NCBI GenBank assembly: GCA_037576215.1
Contig: JBANDB010000006.1
Span: forward strand, 4,216,001-4,280,000
Origin: Armillaria gallica
Lineage: Eukaryota > Basidiomycota > Agaricomycetes > Agaricales > Physalacriaceae
Reading direction: 5' to 3'
Length of the DNA stretch: 64,000 bases
Shown: piece after piece, positions 22,569 through 33,988 of the stretch
How the letters are laid out: each line of letters starts with the position of its first letter
How positions within the stretch are numbered: the first letter of the stretch is position 1
Notes under the pieces: generated by a model
Databases searched by the model: none
What the model was told of the DNA's origin: nothing
Seen by the model: only the letters and a program-made list of their open reading frames with translations
Program-made: the position numbers and the translations under genes

Positions 22569-25150
22569 CCAACATATATTAATTGAACAATAAATATGTA
22601 CACAGAGACATGCTACTAGAATGAGTGAGCTTTGAAGACAGTTATGGAACAATGCAACGCACTGCTATCAGAGACTGTTGTGGAATCTGGCATATGCACT
22701 TTGACAAACAGTTCACATCGGACTGTCATCGAGGAAGGTGTCGGTAAAGTCTGAGAAAGAGTCTCTCATGTAGAGCATGTTGAAATAAAATCTCCCTTCC
22801 CAAACACTCATAGTTCAGCACAGCTCCATGCACGGCCCCTCTGTTCTGGGTCATCGATGTTTTGACGTCCTTCAAAGACCAAAGGTTTACACCGACGCAA
22901 GGTCAAGTACATGCAAGCGACCCATGCAGGTCAGCTCACTGGACAAGGGGCATTCCAATGGGCAAAGATCCTCATGGCCTGGTACATATTGGCAGAAAGA
23001 TATGCTACATGAACCGTGCATATTTTAGCCAACGAGAACAACCACTAAGCAATGAAAAGATTTCTCACCCTGCGATAGGCAAAGATACCGCTCCACCCTA
23101 CCCACGTGGCACTTGCCATCCCCATCGCCGTCTCCTTGATCATCACAATTTCCTTCAATCCCTCCTCCGGCCTGCACCCGGCTGGCCTGGATCGCAGCAC
23201 GATGATACGTTGTCCTGAAAGTAAAAACAGATTTCAGCACATGGATGTTGGCATTGCTGGAGACTTAGGGATTGGACGCACACACGCAGGATGGAAGGAT
23301 TTTGAGCTAAGAATTTCTTTGGACTGTCGCATCCTGACGATACTTGTCTCAGCGCAAAATTTGGGTCCTGAGTTGTTGACGTCAGAGGAATTCGGCAGCA
23401 CCATAGCTCCCCGATACTACTGGCTGATCAGAGAAATTGTTTCAATATTCTCACCTGCCAAGTCCTACGCGACGCCTGCAAACATGATCAATACCAGCCA
23501 ACTGATCGCCGTGGGATCAGACGCACCATCGATTACCGCAAATGAGACATAGAATCCTTGGTGCCATTCCGTCCCTCCACACCGTTGCCCAAGTCGTGTC
23601 CTTCACCCCGTCTATTCCAACGTGCTGTTCACAAAATCTGAAGACCGTCAGCACACGCAAATGACCGCCGCAGGATGCACATACCATCAGATAATGGAGG
23701 CCGATCTTGATATGCATTCCATTAGGCTGGGCGAGTGTCTGACACGTCGAGGTGGTCAGCAAAGAAGGGAACCTGGGTGAAAAAGAAAGAGCATACCTCA
23801 CCAAGACTTGAGAGCTCACTGCTGGTCGTTGATCACGGAATCTATGAAGGGAAAAGGTCAGTAACGAAAGAGACCATCATAGAAAACAAAATTTCTTACC
23901 GTCGTTCTGAACCAGGGCTCCATGAACTGGAAGCAAAGCCGTGAGTTGAGCACAAAGTGTTATGCTAAAGACGATCGTACTGCATGCCAGACACGGACAG
24001 CTTTCTCACTTTGTCGACATCGGCCTGTTCATCAGGAGATTGACTACGATGTGGGTTTAGCCAGAGACAGTCTCTTCAAGTACACCTGGATCTGGGTTTT
24101 CCATTCCTTGATGATGCGGAGGACAGTGGGAACCTATCCGGATGGCGCCGGATGGATCATGTCACGCCATTTATTTTATTGGTCTATTTTTGGACTTGTT
24201 ACTGCTCACATCTTTCTTAATTTCGACATTATAAACCTTTGCTTATGACCCTTTTCTGGATGGGGCTACTAATATCTTACACGATGTTGACGCTACGAAC
24301 ATGGATCTTCAACCTATTAGCTTCCACAATTTCCTCCATCGCATCCACTGTAAATTCTTCCCTCTGTTGATGTCCTTGGTGAGTTCCTCTATCTTGTGGC
24401 GCAGTGTGATACTTACGAGCTAGCATAGGATCATCAAGACTGTAATTTTGAACAACAAGGTGAGCTAACCTTTGATTGGCAGCAGATTGAACACCGACCT
24501 AGCACACAGGAAGCACGTACACGTCAACGTGTCACCTGCATCTTCTCTACCATACCACAGCTAGGGAGAGACTGATATCTGATGAATACGACCTCTCCAC
24601 CATTAGGCACGATTGACATCTTCTGTGGAGTCATCGCTGGAATGGGGAGAAAAGTAGCAGCTTCGAGATGCACAGGTGAGTTCACCTGTCTTGCAATGTA
24701 GTGCGGTACTGATGAGTTGGCAAGGATTATCAAAATGACAATGATTTTGAACAATATGGTGAGCTAACCTTTGATTGACAGCAGATTGAGCACTGACACA
24801 GCACACAGCAAGCACATATGTGTCGATGTGGCCTACACTATCTCTACCATGGCTAAGGATTGACTCACCAAAGGTCAGTATCATTTCAGTCTGTCTACGG
24901 CAGTCCTTAACTGCTGAACTTGGAACAATATAGGTCATAGTTCAGGCTACTACATTGCCCTTTGGCTAGAATTTTTCTGATGAAATACCCTCTAGGAAAC
25001 CACGTCAAGGGGGCCGAAGTGAACAACATGAGGTGTTTGATGTCATGGGTCTCGTTGCACCGTAATTCGGCTGTCAGTAAATTGTACGAAGCATATCAGT
25101 GTACTTATTAGATACAGGGAAATAGATATGTTTGGTCTTCTAAGTCATAG
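22569..25150 (-). other. Extra sequence in hAT1 with a possible spliced gene
   Basis: The transposase does not explain these 2.6 kb. On the minus strand between about 24,000 and 22,840 I can place several good fungal introns, for example 23,838-23,900 (GTAAGA donor, TTACTGAC branch, TTCATAG acceptor) and one ending CTTTCAG just before 23,218. The exons they leave are readable: SPGSERRFRDQRPAVSSQVL, then FPSLLTTSTCQTLAQPNGMH, and QRIIVLRSRPAGCRPEEGLK followed by a hydrophobic MASATWVGWSGIFAYR. I recognise no family. It could be a captured host gene fragment, a non-coding part of the transposon, or an older host gene interrupted by rearrangement. The plus strand shows only shadow frames. Confidence 0.35.
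24420..24905. repeat. Diverged tandem duplication, about 300-bp spacing
   Basis: The block around GGTGAGCTAACCTTTGATTG, followed by a similar GCAGATTGA and CACAGCAAGCAC tail, occurs at about 24,460 and again at about 24,755, with similar sequence before and after (TTTGAACAA, TCTCTACCAT). By eye the copies differ by scattered substitutions, so the duplication is old. Confidence 0.7.
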
Positions 25151-25362
25151 TCCCTGCAGGTACCGACAGGTTTCTGGATCCGCAGATGGCCGTAGCATGC
25201 GGATAATGTGTATCCGCAGGTAGTGTCACTACCTGCAGTGCGGATGCAGATGCTTGTGCACAGCCCCACCAGCGGATCCGGATTGAATACTCAGGATGTT
25301 GAATACCTGCGGTTCGGATCCGGATGGATCCGTGGATCCATCCGTGCTATGCCTTAATTTGA

Positions 25363-26233
25363 TGGCTCTGACCCGCAGAAGCTTAAGGCTTTCATTGTCT
25401 CCCTTCAGTTGAACTTTAATGACAGACCCACTGCTTTTGTGGCGGATGCCAGTAAAGTCAATTACGCCATCTCCTTCCTTTCCGGCACCACTCTTGACTG
25501 GTTTGAACCAGACATCCTCCGTCCCAATCCGCGGAATCCACCAGCATGGCAATACTCTTACGCCACCTTCCTTGATGAACTCTGAACAAATTTTGGCCCC
25601 TTCGATGCCATCAGAGATGCCGAGGATGCCCTGGAACATCTCTGGATGCGCGACGGAGACCGAATCATGAAGTATATGGTTCAGTTCAACCAATACGCAT
25701 CCCAAGTTGGTTACGGCGACAATTCCCTCTGCCATGCTTTCTACCGCGGACTTTGCACACGCATCAAGGATGATATGGCTCACCACGGGAAGCCTAACAA
25801 TCTCCATGACATGCGCTTCCTAGCCCAAGAACTCGACACTCGCTACTGGACTCAGAGGACCGAGATATCCCGTGAAAACTGGGAAAACAAGTCCTCCGGT
25901 TCATATTCCAACAACCCTAAACCTAAGGGTTCCAATTCCAACGCCAGCTCCTCGGCTTCTGGATCGACTCCAAAGTCTTCTGATTCCAACTCCTCGGGAT
26001 CTGCTTCCAACCCCAAGCCCTATGCTGATAAGCTAGGCAAAGACGGCCATCTTACTCAAGAAGAAAAGGACCGCCGCTGAAAGAACAACCTCTGTATGTT
26101 CTGTGGAAGCAAGCACAAGACCGAGGACTGCAACAAATGCAAAGCCGCGGCCTCTGCTAAGGGCCGTGCTGTGGAAGTTGAAGATCCCACTCCTGCCTCT
26201 GAGGATCCGGCTCTGATGGAGTCAGAAAACTAG
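25363..26233 (+). pseudogene. Gag of element E (5' truncated)
   Basis: Opens mid-protein with FDGSDPQKLKAFIVSLQLNF, the usual start of the retrotransposon Gag core, and continues through YAISFLSGTTLDWF and the capsid helix region. A Ser/Asn-rich linker precedes a zinc knuckle CMFCGSKHKTEDC at about 26,094-26,135 (C-x2-C-x3-H-x4-C, one residue shorter than canonical). TGA codons at 25,583 and 26,078 stand where Arg is expected (DEL-R-TNFGPFD; RR-R-KNN). A TAG at 26,231 may be the true Gag end, because pol is open in the -1 frame from 26,203. The beginning was lost at the hAT1 junction. Confidence 0.85.
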
Positions 26234-29200
26234 AGGGCAGCCCTGTATCCTCCGTGCGAGATCAGGGTTGCATTGACTGTAATCGCACATCGGAGGTTGT
26301 CACCCTCAATGCCGCCACTCTTTCCAATCATTCACTCACTGTATCACTCTCCTCTGAAGTCGGCTCCGGTACGGAGTCCGATGACTCTCCAATCATTACT
26401 ATCCTTCGTTTTCTTGCCTTGGTTGACTCTGGTTCTAGCCATTGTTTCGTTGACTCCAAATACGTTGAGGATCACAACCTTCCTACCAAACCCATCCCTC
26501 CTGTCCAACTTCAGCTCCTTGACGGCTCCGCCAGATCTCATATTTCTCAATCGATTACCCTTCCAGTCCGTTTCCCTTCTGGAGACATCATCCCTATCGA
26601 CTTCTATGTCACTTGTCTAGATTCATCCTGTAACATTGTTCTGGGATACAACTGGCTTTCCCGCTGCAATCCGTTGATTGACTGGGCAAAGCACAGTATC
26701 ACTTTCTGTTCACCATTACCAGGTGTCTCTTCCCCTGCAAGCACTTCCACGGCTTCCAATGCAACTGCATCTAACCATGCGGACATTCCTTGTCCAACTC
26801 CTAATCCTATTCCAATCCTGGCTTCCAAGCCAACCCCGAGATCCTGACGGCCTCCGCCGCCATACGAACCCATCTATTCCTATCCTACCATCCCTTCCTT
26901 TTCTGCATCAGTTACCCCCAAGATATCTATCATCTCCGCGGCCGCTTTTGTTCAAGCATGTGCTGAAGATGGAGCTCAACAATACACTCTCCAACCTTCT
27001 GCACCTAGCATCAGTGGAATGGCCAGTTCCGTGGCCCTGCCGGATATGACAGACGTACCAGCAGAATATCATGACTTTGCTGATGTTTTCAGTGACTCGC
27101 TCTCCGAAAAACTCCCTGAGCACAGACCGTACGACCTCAAGATCAATATTGAGGAAGGAACGTCTCCCCCGCTTGGGCCAATTTACTCCCTCTCGGAGTC
27201 CGAGCTCAAAGCCTTACGTGAGTTTATTGATGATAATCTCTGTAGTGGATTCATCACGCCCTCACATTCTCCCTATGGAGCTCCAGTGCTTTTTGTCAAG
27301 AAAAAGACCGGAGAACTCCGTCTTTGTGTCGATTTCCGTGGCTTAAACAAGATATCCAAGAAAGACCGTTATCCCCTTCCACTCATCTCCGACCTCCTCG
27401 ACTCCACGCGCTCCGCTCGCATCTATACCAAACTTGATCTCTGACATGCTTATCATCTCGTACGCATAGCTGAAGGTGATGAATGGAAAACAGCCTTCCG
27501 GACCCGTTACGGCTCCTTCGAATGGCGTGTCATGCCTTTTGGACTCACCAATGCTCCCACGGCATTCCAACGCTTCGTGAACGACATTTTTGCTGACATG
27601 CTTGACGTTTCTGTAGTTGTATACCTCGACGACATCCTCATCTATTCCAATGACCCTGTGGAGCACCGACAACACGTATGCGAGGTTCTACGCAGATTAA
27701 GAGCTAACAGGCTCTACTGCAAAGGATCCAAATGTGAGTTTCACCGGGATTCCGTGGAATATCTAGGCTACATTCTCTCACCGGAGGGCCTCCGCATGTC
27801 CGAAGACAAGGTCAAGGCCATTTTAGATTGGCCGGTTCTGTGGAAAGTTAAGGATATTCAATCCTTCCTTGGCTTCGCCAATTTCTACCGCTGTTTCATC
27901 CACGAGTACAGTGACATCGTTATTCCCTTAACTCGCCTCACATGCAAAGGAACTCCGTGGAAATTCGACGACAAGTGCATGGCCGCTTTCAATGAACTAA
28001 AGCAAGCCTTCACTCACGCTCCTACCCTTATGCATTGGGTCCCTGACTGGCAATTAGTTGTGGAAACCGACGCCTCCGACTATGCCATTGCTGCTATCCT
28101 CTCTATCTACCTTGACGACGGCAAAATCCACCCTATCGCTTTCCTGTCCCAGAGCCTCCACAATGCTGAACTCAACTATGACACCCATGATAAAGAGCTT
28201 CTAGCTATCTTTGAAGCCTTTAAATACTGGCGTCACTACCTTGAAGGCTCCGCAGATCCGATCAATGTCATAACAGACCACAAGAATCTGGAATATTTTT
28301 CAACCACCAAGATTCTCACCCAAAGGCAAGTCCGGTGGTCTGAATACCTATCCCAATTCAACCTAGTAATCCGCTTCCGACTGGGGAAACTCGGAGGAAA
28401 ACCAGACGCACTCACTAGACGATGGGACGTCTATCCAAAAGAGGGGGATAGTCAATACGCAGCAGTCAATCCTCACAACTTCCACCCTGTATTCACTCAA
28501 GAACAATTCTCCACGTCTCTCTGCGCTACTTTCCTCGAAGGACCTACCCTCCATGCTAGTGCTATAATGGATATTGACAAGCTTCATTTAGACATAAAGC
28601 AAGCACAACCATCTGACTCTGCGGCCACCAAAGGTTTCCAGCAGGCCAAATCCTCCACTCCCACTTCCCCTTCTCGGTGGTCTGTAGATGAATCAGACAT
28701 TCTCTGTCTTGATAATCGCATCTATGTCCCGGACTCCAAGGATCTCTGTCTCCGTGTCTTACAAAACAATCACGATCACATCTTGGCAGGTCATTTTGGT
28801 CAAAATCGGACCTTGGACTTAGTCCGATGGAACTATACCTGGCCACAGATGCATGAATATGTTCGCCACTATGTCAAATCTTGTACGGTTTGTGGTCGCA
28901 ACAAGACACCTAGACATCGTCCTTATGGTTTGCTGAAACCCTTGCTGGTTCCAGAACATCCGTGGGATTCCATTTCAATGGATTTCATCAAACAGTTACC
29001 AGATTCCAACAGATTCACTGCTATCCTTGTAGTAATCGACCGCGCAAGCAAGCAAGCCATCTTTATCCCTACACACAATACCATTAATTCCAAAGAACTT
29101 GCCCGGTTATTCGTCATACACGTTTTCTCTAAACATGGCGTCCCTAACCACATCACCTCTGACCGCGGCTCCGAATTTGTCTCCCAATTCACGTGTGCCC

Positions 29201-30060
29201 TTGCCAAAGCCCTTGACATGGAACTTCACTTCACTTCCAGATATCATCTGGAGGCCGACAGACAAACGGAACGTGCAAACCAAACCTTGGAACAGTACAT
29301 CCGCATTTATTGTTCTTATCAACAGGACAACTGGGATTTACTACTACCCATTGCAGAGTTTGCATACAACAATGCTCCGAATGCCTCCACTGGAATCTCT
29401 CCATTCTTTGCCAACAAAGGCTACCATCCCAATATCACTGTTCACCCTGAACGTGATATCGCCTCCGCTTGGGCCCATGACTTTGTAGTCAACCTCGATG
29501 AACTACACCAATTCCTATGCGACGAAATCACCCAGGCGCAGTCTCGCTACAAGATCCAAGCGGACAAGCGCCGGAATCCGGCTCCTCCTTTCAAAGTAGG
29601 TGACAAAGTCTATCTTAGCTCCAAGCATATCAAGACTACTCACCCTACTGCGAAATTTGCAGAGAAATTCCTTGGCCCATTCGAAATCATAGCTCAACCA
29701 GGCTCCCATTCCTTCACCCTCAAACTTCTGTCAGACCTCCGTGCCATTCACCCTGTCTTCCATGTATCACAACTTGAACCTGTAGAGGAAAACACCATCC
29801 CCCATTGCACTCAACCTCCGCTGCCTCCGGTGGAAGTCGACGGTGAAGAGCAGTATGAAATAGCTCAGATCCTTGACTCCAAACTTGACCACTGGTTCTG
29901 GTGCCCTCTTCTCTACAGGATTCAATGGTTAGGTTATGAAGGCACTGACGAGGAATTTGCTTGGTTACCGGCTACCGAATTCTCTGTGGACGAATTCATT
30001 GAAGATTTCCACCGTCACTATCCAGACAAACCAGGACCACTAGCCAAAGTCACCATCTGA
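26203..30060 (+). pseudogene. Pol of element E: protease, RT, RNase H, integrase, chromodomain
   Basis: The protease site is intact (LALVDSGSSHCF, about 26,425-26,460). RT begins near 27,019 ([18 protein letters not shown]) with PHRPYDL-type and [13 protein letters not shown] motifs and an intact YLDD at about 27,622. RNase H has VVETDASDYAIAAIL, DKELLAIFEAF and VITDHKNLEYF. Integrase has H-x-H/C-x2-C (CTVCGRNK), Asp in SISMDFIKQL, Asp in TSDRGSEF and Glu in DRQTERANQTLEQ. A chromodomain (YEIAQILDSKLDHWF to YRIQWLGYEGTDEEFAW) ends at 30,060. From 27,532 to 30,060 it is open for 842 codons. Only two stops are seen, both TGA for expected Arg (26,845 and 27,442, the latter in KLDL-R-HAYHLVRI). 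Confidence 0.92.
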
Positions 30061-30306
30061 AAATCCACCATTTAACTTCTCCCTCACCTGTAACATTATC
30101 GGTCTCCACCGGCCCCGACCTCTCTTATTTCAAATAGAATCCACAAAACCTATTGCAAATTCATTTCCTAAACGGGACCAGCTTCCAGCGGAATCCGTAC
30201 GCTGTATTTCATATTCATTTCCTGCTTTCTATTGCAAATATTCTTCTCATCTTCCAATTTATTACAAGTCAACAAGAATTGGGGCCCTGTGGGCCCCAGA
30301 TGCATT

Positions 30307-30339
<33 letters not shown>

Positions 30340-30406
30340 AAGTACAAAATCTACAAAATACAGGTAAAAGAACTTGTCCAAGAAGAACAGCGACAAGAGG
30401 AAGAAG
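30061..30406 (+). other. 3' region of element E pol, between convergent genes
   Basis: Non-coding. It separates the end of pol from the end of the antisense gene and contains an uninterrupted run of 30 A at 30,308-30,337, which on the other strand is a T run just downstream of the antisense stop codon. Confidence 0.7.
30308..30337 (+). repeat. Poly(A) tract of 30
   Basis: Thirty consecutive A between two convergent reading frames. Confidence 0.95.
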
Positions 30407-30463
30407 CTAGGCATCCACATCTATGACTTCTCCCATCTCCACATCCTGAGTGCCCCCTGCCGG
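30407..30463 (-). pseudogene. C-terminal end of the antisense gene of element E
   Basis: Read on the minus strand and joined across solo LTR C2 with one CCGG removed, the gene continues …DDGNAP-AGGTQDVEMGEVIDVDA and then TAG (30,407-30,409). The acidic C-terminus follows smoothly from the main part at 32,137. Confidence 0.75.
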
Positions 30464-32136
30464 TGATGAGCCTCCAGGCTCTGTATGCTCAGAATTCACG
30501 GATTTTACCTGCTAATTAATGCTACTGTCCCTTCAACGGCCTTTCAGCAAACCAATGATTGCACACACACTGATACCACTTTTATCCTACGGCAACCACT
30601 CCTCATGCGCTTTGTTATCCATCCCATCTTGCCATGCATCATAATTGCCGTACTTCATCATGGCAAGGCACCTTTGATCGACAATCATCCCAATACAGAA
30701 TTGATGCATCACTCAGAAGTACCTAGTTGACACGCTCATTGATCACTTAATGAAAATGACATGATTGGCACGAGTACCCTCCCAGCTACGGCAACTACAG
30801 ACCGTGTTTACTAAGGCTGTTACTTTGCCAAGGCTTCAAGAAAATGTTGCCCTGCGCATACTCCTCAGCATGATGACTATCACTCAATAATCCGCAGCTA
30901 AACAGCACCTAATGATCCGAGCATCGCTCAGCGAAAACCATATGGTTCGCATCCATACGTGGCAATGTCGACGAGTTGCTGTTACTTTAGAAGACAAAGT
31001 ACCATATGTTTCCTCCGATTTTACAAAGCCAAGGCCTTACAGCCTTACTAAGTCTCACATATTTACTCTATTTATAAATTCGTACTTGTAGTATAAAAAC
31101 TAGCTAGAAAACGTAGTTTAAAGCAGTTCATCTCTAGTCGACCCCAGACTACGTCAATTACCGTCACACTCTAGTCTATCGCCAGTAGACAATGTTTATT
31201 CACTGTTCTACGGCAATATATCGTTTACACCAGCATATTCTCAATTGCATTTCGACTCTTGAGCTCACCAGAGTTATTCCATGGTTTTTAACTGTGAAGA
31301 GTCTTTCGCTATGCGCTCTTCGCTCTTAACACTATTGGTGCACACTCATATTGTGCCAATACGTGATCGCCGCGCCACACCTCGCCCACGTTATCTTTTA
31401 TAGGCCGTCATCGTTTCACTTTCACACCATTGGAGTTTTTATCGTTGCTCTTTTGCCGTCGTTATCGTCACCCACTTGGGTAGTCTCAGAGCAGACTTAG
31501 GATCAGTTTCAGCCAGTTTTCATATAGTATCAGTCCCTCGAGTGGACTTGAAGGTTAGTTTGACATAGGATAGGATCGTTTCAGTACCAGATCAGTTTCG
31601 ACATCGACTCAGCACCCTCGCATTGTATAGGACCAGTATCGCCACCAGTTTTCGTAGTTCCATGTTTTCTCTCGCCAGTCCACCCTCAGCACCTCGTTCC
31701 ACATTTATTTCGCCACTCGCAGTCCCCACGCCGTTTTCTCATCGCCTCGCTCGCCCATAGACTATTGCCGACCGTTTAGTCTATCTTCCATTGTTCACCT
31801 CACTCCGATTACCGTAGCACGACATTTTCTAGTCTCACAGCATGTTTTCTCATACGGATTTGTGATATTCACGTCATACCCATTTTCGTTCTCTCTCATT
31901 TCGAGAGATCCCTACTGGCTTGAAGCCATAGCATTTAGTACTCGACTACCAAGCAGTACTACTTCGCAGACTTAAAGTTGCAGTGTATTCTTGCATATAG
32001 AGGAATTGTTCTACTGCACAGAGGTGCCCCGAACCACTCGCACACATGATCGCCTTGATTGCCATGCTACTACGTTAATTAACCAAGCTCATTCCGAGTT
32101 GGTGTTGCCATTGCCACGGAAGTCTTAGGCCCATCA
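30464..32136 (+). mobile_element. Solo LTR of gypsy family C (copy C2)
   Basis: 1,673 bp, from TGATGAGCCTCCAGG to GGCCCATCA, flanked by a perfect 4-bp duplication CCGG (30,460-30,463 and 32,137-32,140). It carries the same TATA-like GTATAAAAAC (31,091-31,100) as the other copies. It splits the antisense gene of element E near its C-terminus. Confidence 0.9.
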
Positions 32137-33828
32137 CCGGTGCATTTCCATCGTCCACTGTGGACTCCGATTGTTCCTCACTCTTGCCACTCTTTTCATC
32201 CCCATCCTCCTCACTCATGGTCGCCCCCGCCAGATCACCATCCAATACGAAAAGACCATCCAACGCCGGGATGCCCAAGTCCTTCCCATACGGCTTCCGC
32301 AACTTCCGTACCTTGCCATCCAGAACATTCTCCTCTGGATCCGAGTCCTCCACCAGGAAATCGTCGCAGTTGTGCTTATGAAGGTAGTCCTTCCAGAACT
32401 GCCATTCAGACTGGCAGCCTTCCAACTTGTAGAACTCATTCCTTGTGGCCTGGAACAAGTCCTGTTTCAGCTTCATCTCCGCCATTTTCTCCAGACCCCC
32501 GAGGCCATACCAGAATTCACGGTTCGCCACCTCGTATGGATCGTCCACGTTCATCTTTTTGGGCTCCACCAGCCCCTTCACCCTCAGCTGCGCCATATCC
32601 TGATCCAATCGCCACTGCATCACCCACTGGAGTGCCTCGGAATTCACCCCCTCCAAATCCTTCAACTCCACGCACGACGCTTGCCATCCCTCCAGGTCAG
32701 AAACGAGCTCCTCTGGAGAATCAATTTCCTCTGACTGGAAGTCGTCAACTAGATCGTCCACGCGGCTCCGGAGGTGGATGACTTGTCCAGTCAAGACGTC
32801 GACCTTGTTCACCAGAACCTCAACTGTGTCACCAGCTTCTCAAGTAAATCCCAAACTTCTTCAGAGCCGACAGCAAGCATGGACAAATTTCCCTTGTTAA
32901 AAGAACAAGCGGCCTTCTTGGTCTTGCAACGAGAGCATGTCCGGCCCCGGGCGGTTTTTCCAGATCCAGGACGAGCGTAACACCTTGCGCCGTCCTGATG
33001 ACACCGCATACAACACCCTACAAACCAATTAGTATGCGACTGGAGACCACTGGAAATTCACTTACTGCTCCCATTCAATTCCTCCTCATTCTCTGCAGGA
33101 CCTGCAGAATCCACCTTAGCCTTTTTGCTAGGCCCCGCTTTTCCCTCCTCCTCACTCTCCTCCACTACACTCGCAGACTTGGTGGGTCGCTTCTGTTTCT
33201 TGTTTCCGTCCGCACTGGAGACCACGGAACCCGTCGCCCTTCGCTTACCATTGCGAATTTCCTTCAATTTCTGGAGGGCCACCTCCTTCGAAGTTCCTGG
33301 CACCACCGCCTCAGTATCCGCATCCGTTCCCTTATCCTCCATCTCAGCAGCAGCCTTCTCCTTTTCCTTTCTCTCCTTCCTCAATTTCTTGTTATCCTTC
33401 TTCTTCTTTGCCGCAGCATCCGCAATCTCCTTGTCTTTTCTCTCCTTCTCCCTTAACCGTGCAGCCTCATCTGCTTTGGCCTTCAATTCTGCCACTCTCT
33501 GCCTCTCCTCTGCCTCCTCCTTTTCCTTCAACAGCCGGAGCCACTCCTCTTCCTGCCTCTTCTCCTCAGCCCTTCTTTTCTCCTCAGCCTTTTGCTTCAA
33601 GGCTTCCACCTTCGCAGCTCGTGCCTCATGAGCCAGCCTTGATTTTTCCTCGTGCTCTGCCGCCGCCTTCGCCTCTTTCCAAACAGCATGCTTAGCCATG
33701 GCCTCCGTGTAATTCTCCTCCGCGGCGGCCCGAGCTTCAATCTCCTCGATTGAAATATCTTCAGGGGTCGGGGCTGACTCGTATGGCTCAGGCGTTACAG
33801 AAAGGTGGTACTCAATGGGTTGCAACAT
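32137..33828 (-). pseudogene. Antisense gene of element E: Zn2Cys6-like cluster and coiled coils
   Basis: A two-exon gene on the strand opposite pol, between pol and the 3' LTR. Exon 1 (33,066-33,828) starts MLQPIEYHLSVTPEP and is dominated by a long Glu/Lys/Ala-rich predicted helix (about residues 30-180), then Lys-rich, nuclear-signal-like tracts. A 48-nt intron (33,018-33,065, GTAAGT…TTTGTAG) leads to a cysteine cluster at about 32,900-33,015: C-x2-C-x6-C, 14 residues, C-x2-C-x6-C, the spacing of fungal Zn(II)2Cys6 DNA-binding domains. A heptad-rich segment follows (VNKVDVLTGQVIHLRSRVDDL), then an acidic tail. There is a one-base frameshift near 32,840 and solo LTR C2 near the end. The layout is like a DNA-binding, dimerising nuclear protein. 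Function is inferred only. Confidence 0.7.
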
Positions 33829-33975
33829 GTTTCACAGCAAGGAGAAAGAAAATCCGTGGAAAATAGAGATGGTGGTGGTATGAAGTTAAGTGACGAAATT
33901 CCCATGCTTAAAATCCTGTCAGGCATACCATATTGATTGGGCATTGGGATCAGCACTCTTGAGGGCAAGAACGCT
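33829..33975. promoter_or_regulatory. Putative promoter region of the antisense gene
   Basis: About 150 bp between the antisense start codon and the polypurine tract of E. The antisense gene must be transcribed from here or from within the 3' LTR read backwards. I see no clear TATA box. Confidence 0.3.
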
Positions 33976-33985
33976 AAGGGGGGGA
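33976..33985 (+). promoter_or_regulatory. Polypurine tract of element E
   Basis: AAGGGGGGGA, three bases before the TGTCACGC start of the 3' LTR. Confidence 0.85.
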
Positions 33986-33988
33986 TAC

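Larger units (their letters stand above)
19207..25357 (-). mobile_element. hAT DNA transposon hAT1
   Basis: Both ends carry the same 19-bp inverted repeat, TTAAGGCATAGCACGGATG. Inside each end there are many copies of GCGGATCC/ATCCGC-type motifs, which look like subterminal transposase binding sites. A minus-strand hAT transposase lies in the left half and about 2.5 kb of other sequence in the right half. No convincing 8-bp target duplication is seen (left GCATTGAT, right ATTTGATG), and the flanks belong to two different things, frame X and the Gag of element E. Confidence 0.8.

Noticed and set aside
30308..30337. Poly(A) tail of a processed pseudogene or LINE
   Set aside because: No target duplication or reverse-transcribed gene is visible next to it; it sits inside element E's own 3' region.
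5108..32136. Copies C1 and C2 as the LTR pair of a giant 27-kb element
   Set aside because: Same orientation, but each has its own target duplication inside a different host element, so they are independent insertions.
33125..33695. Plus-strand Ser/Phe/Pro-rich frames opposite the antisense gene
   Set aside because: Their composition is the complement of the Glu/Lys/Ala-rich helix coded on the minus strand.
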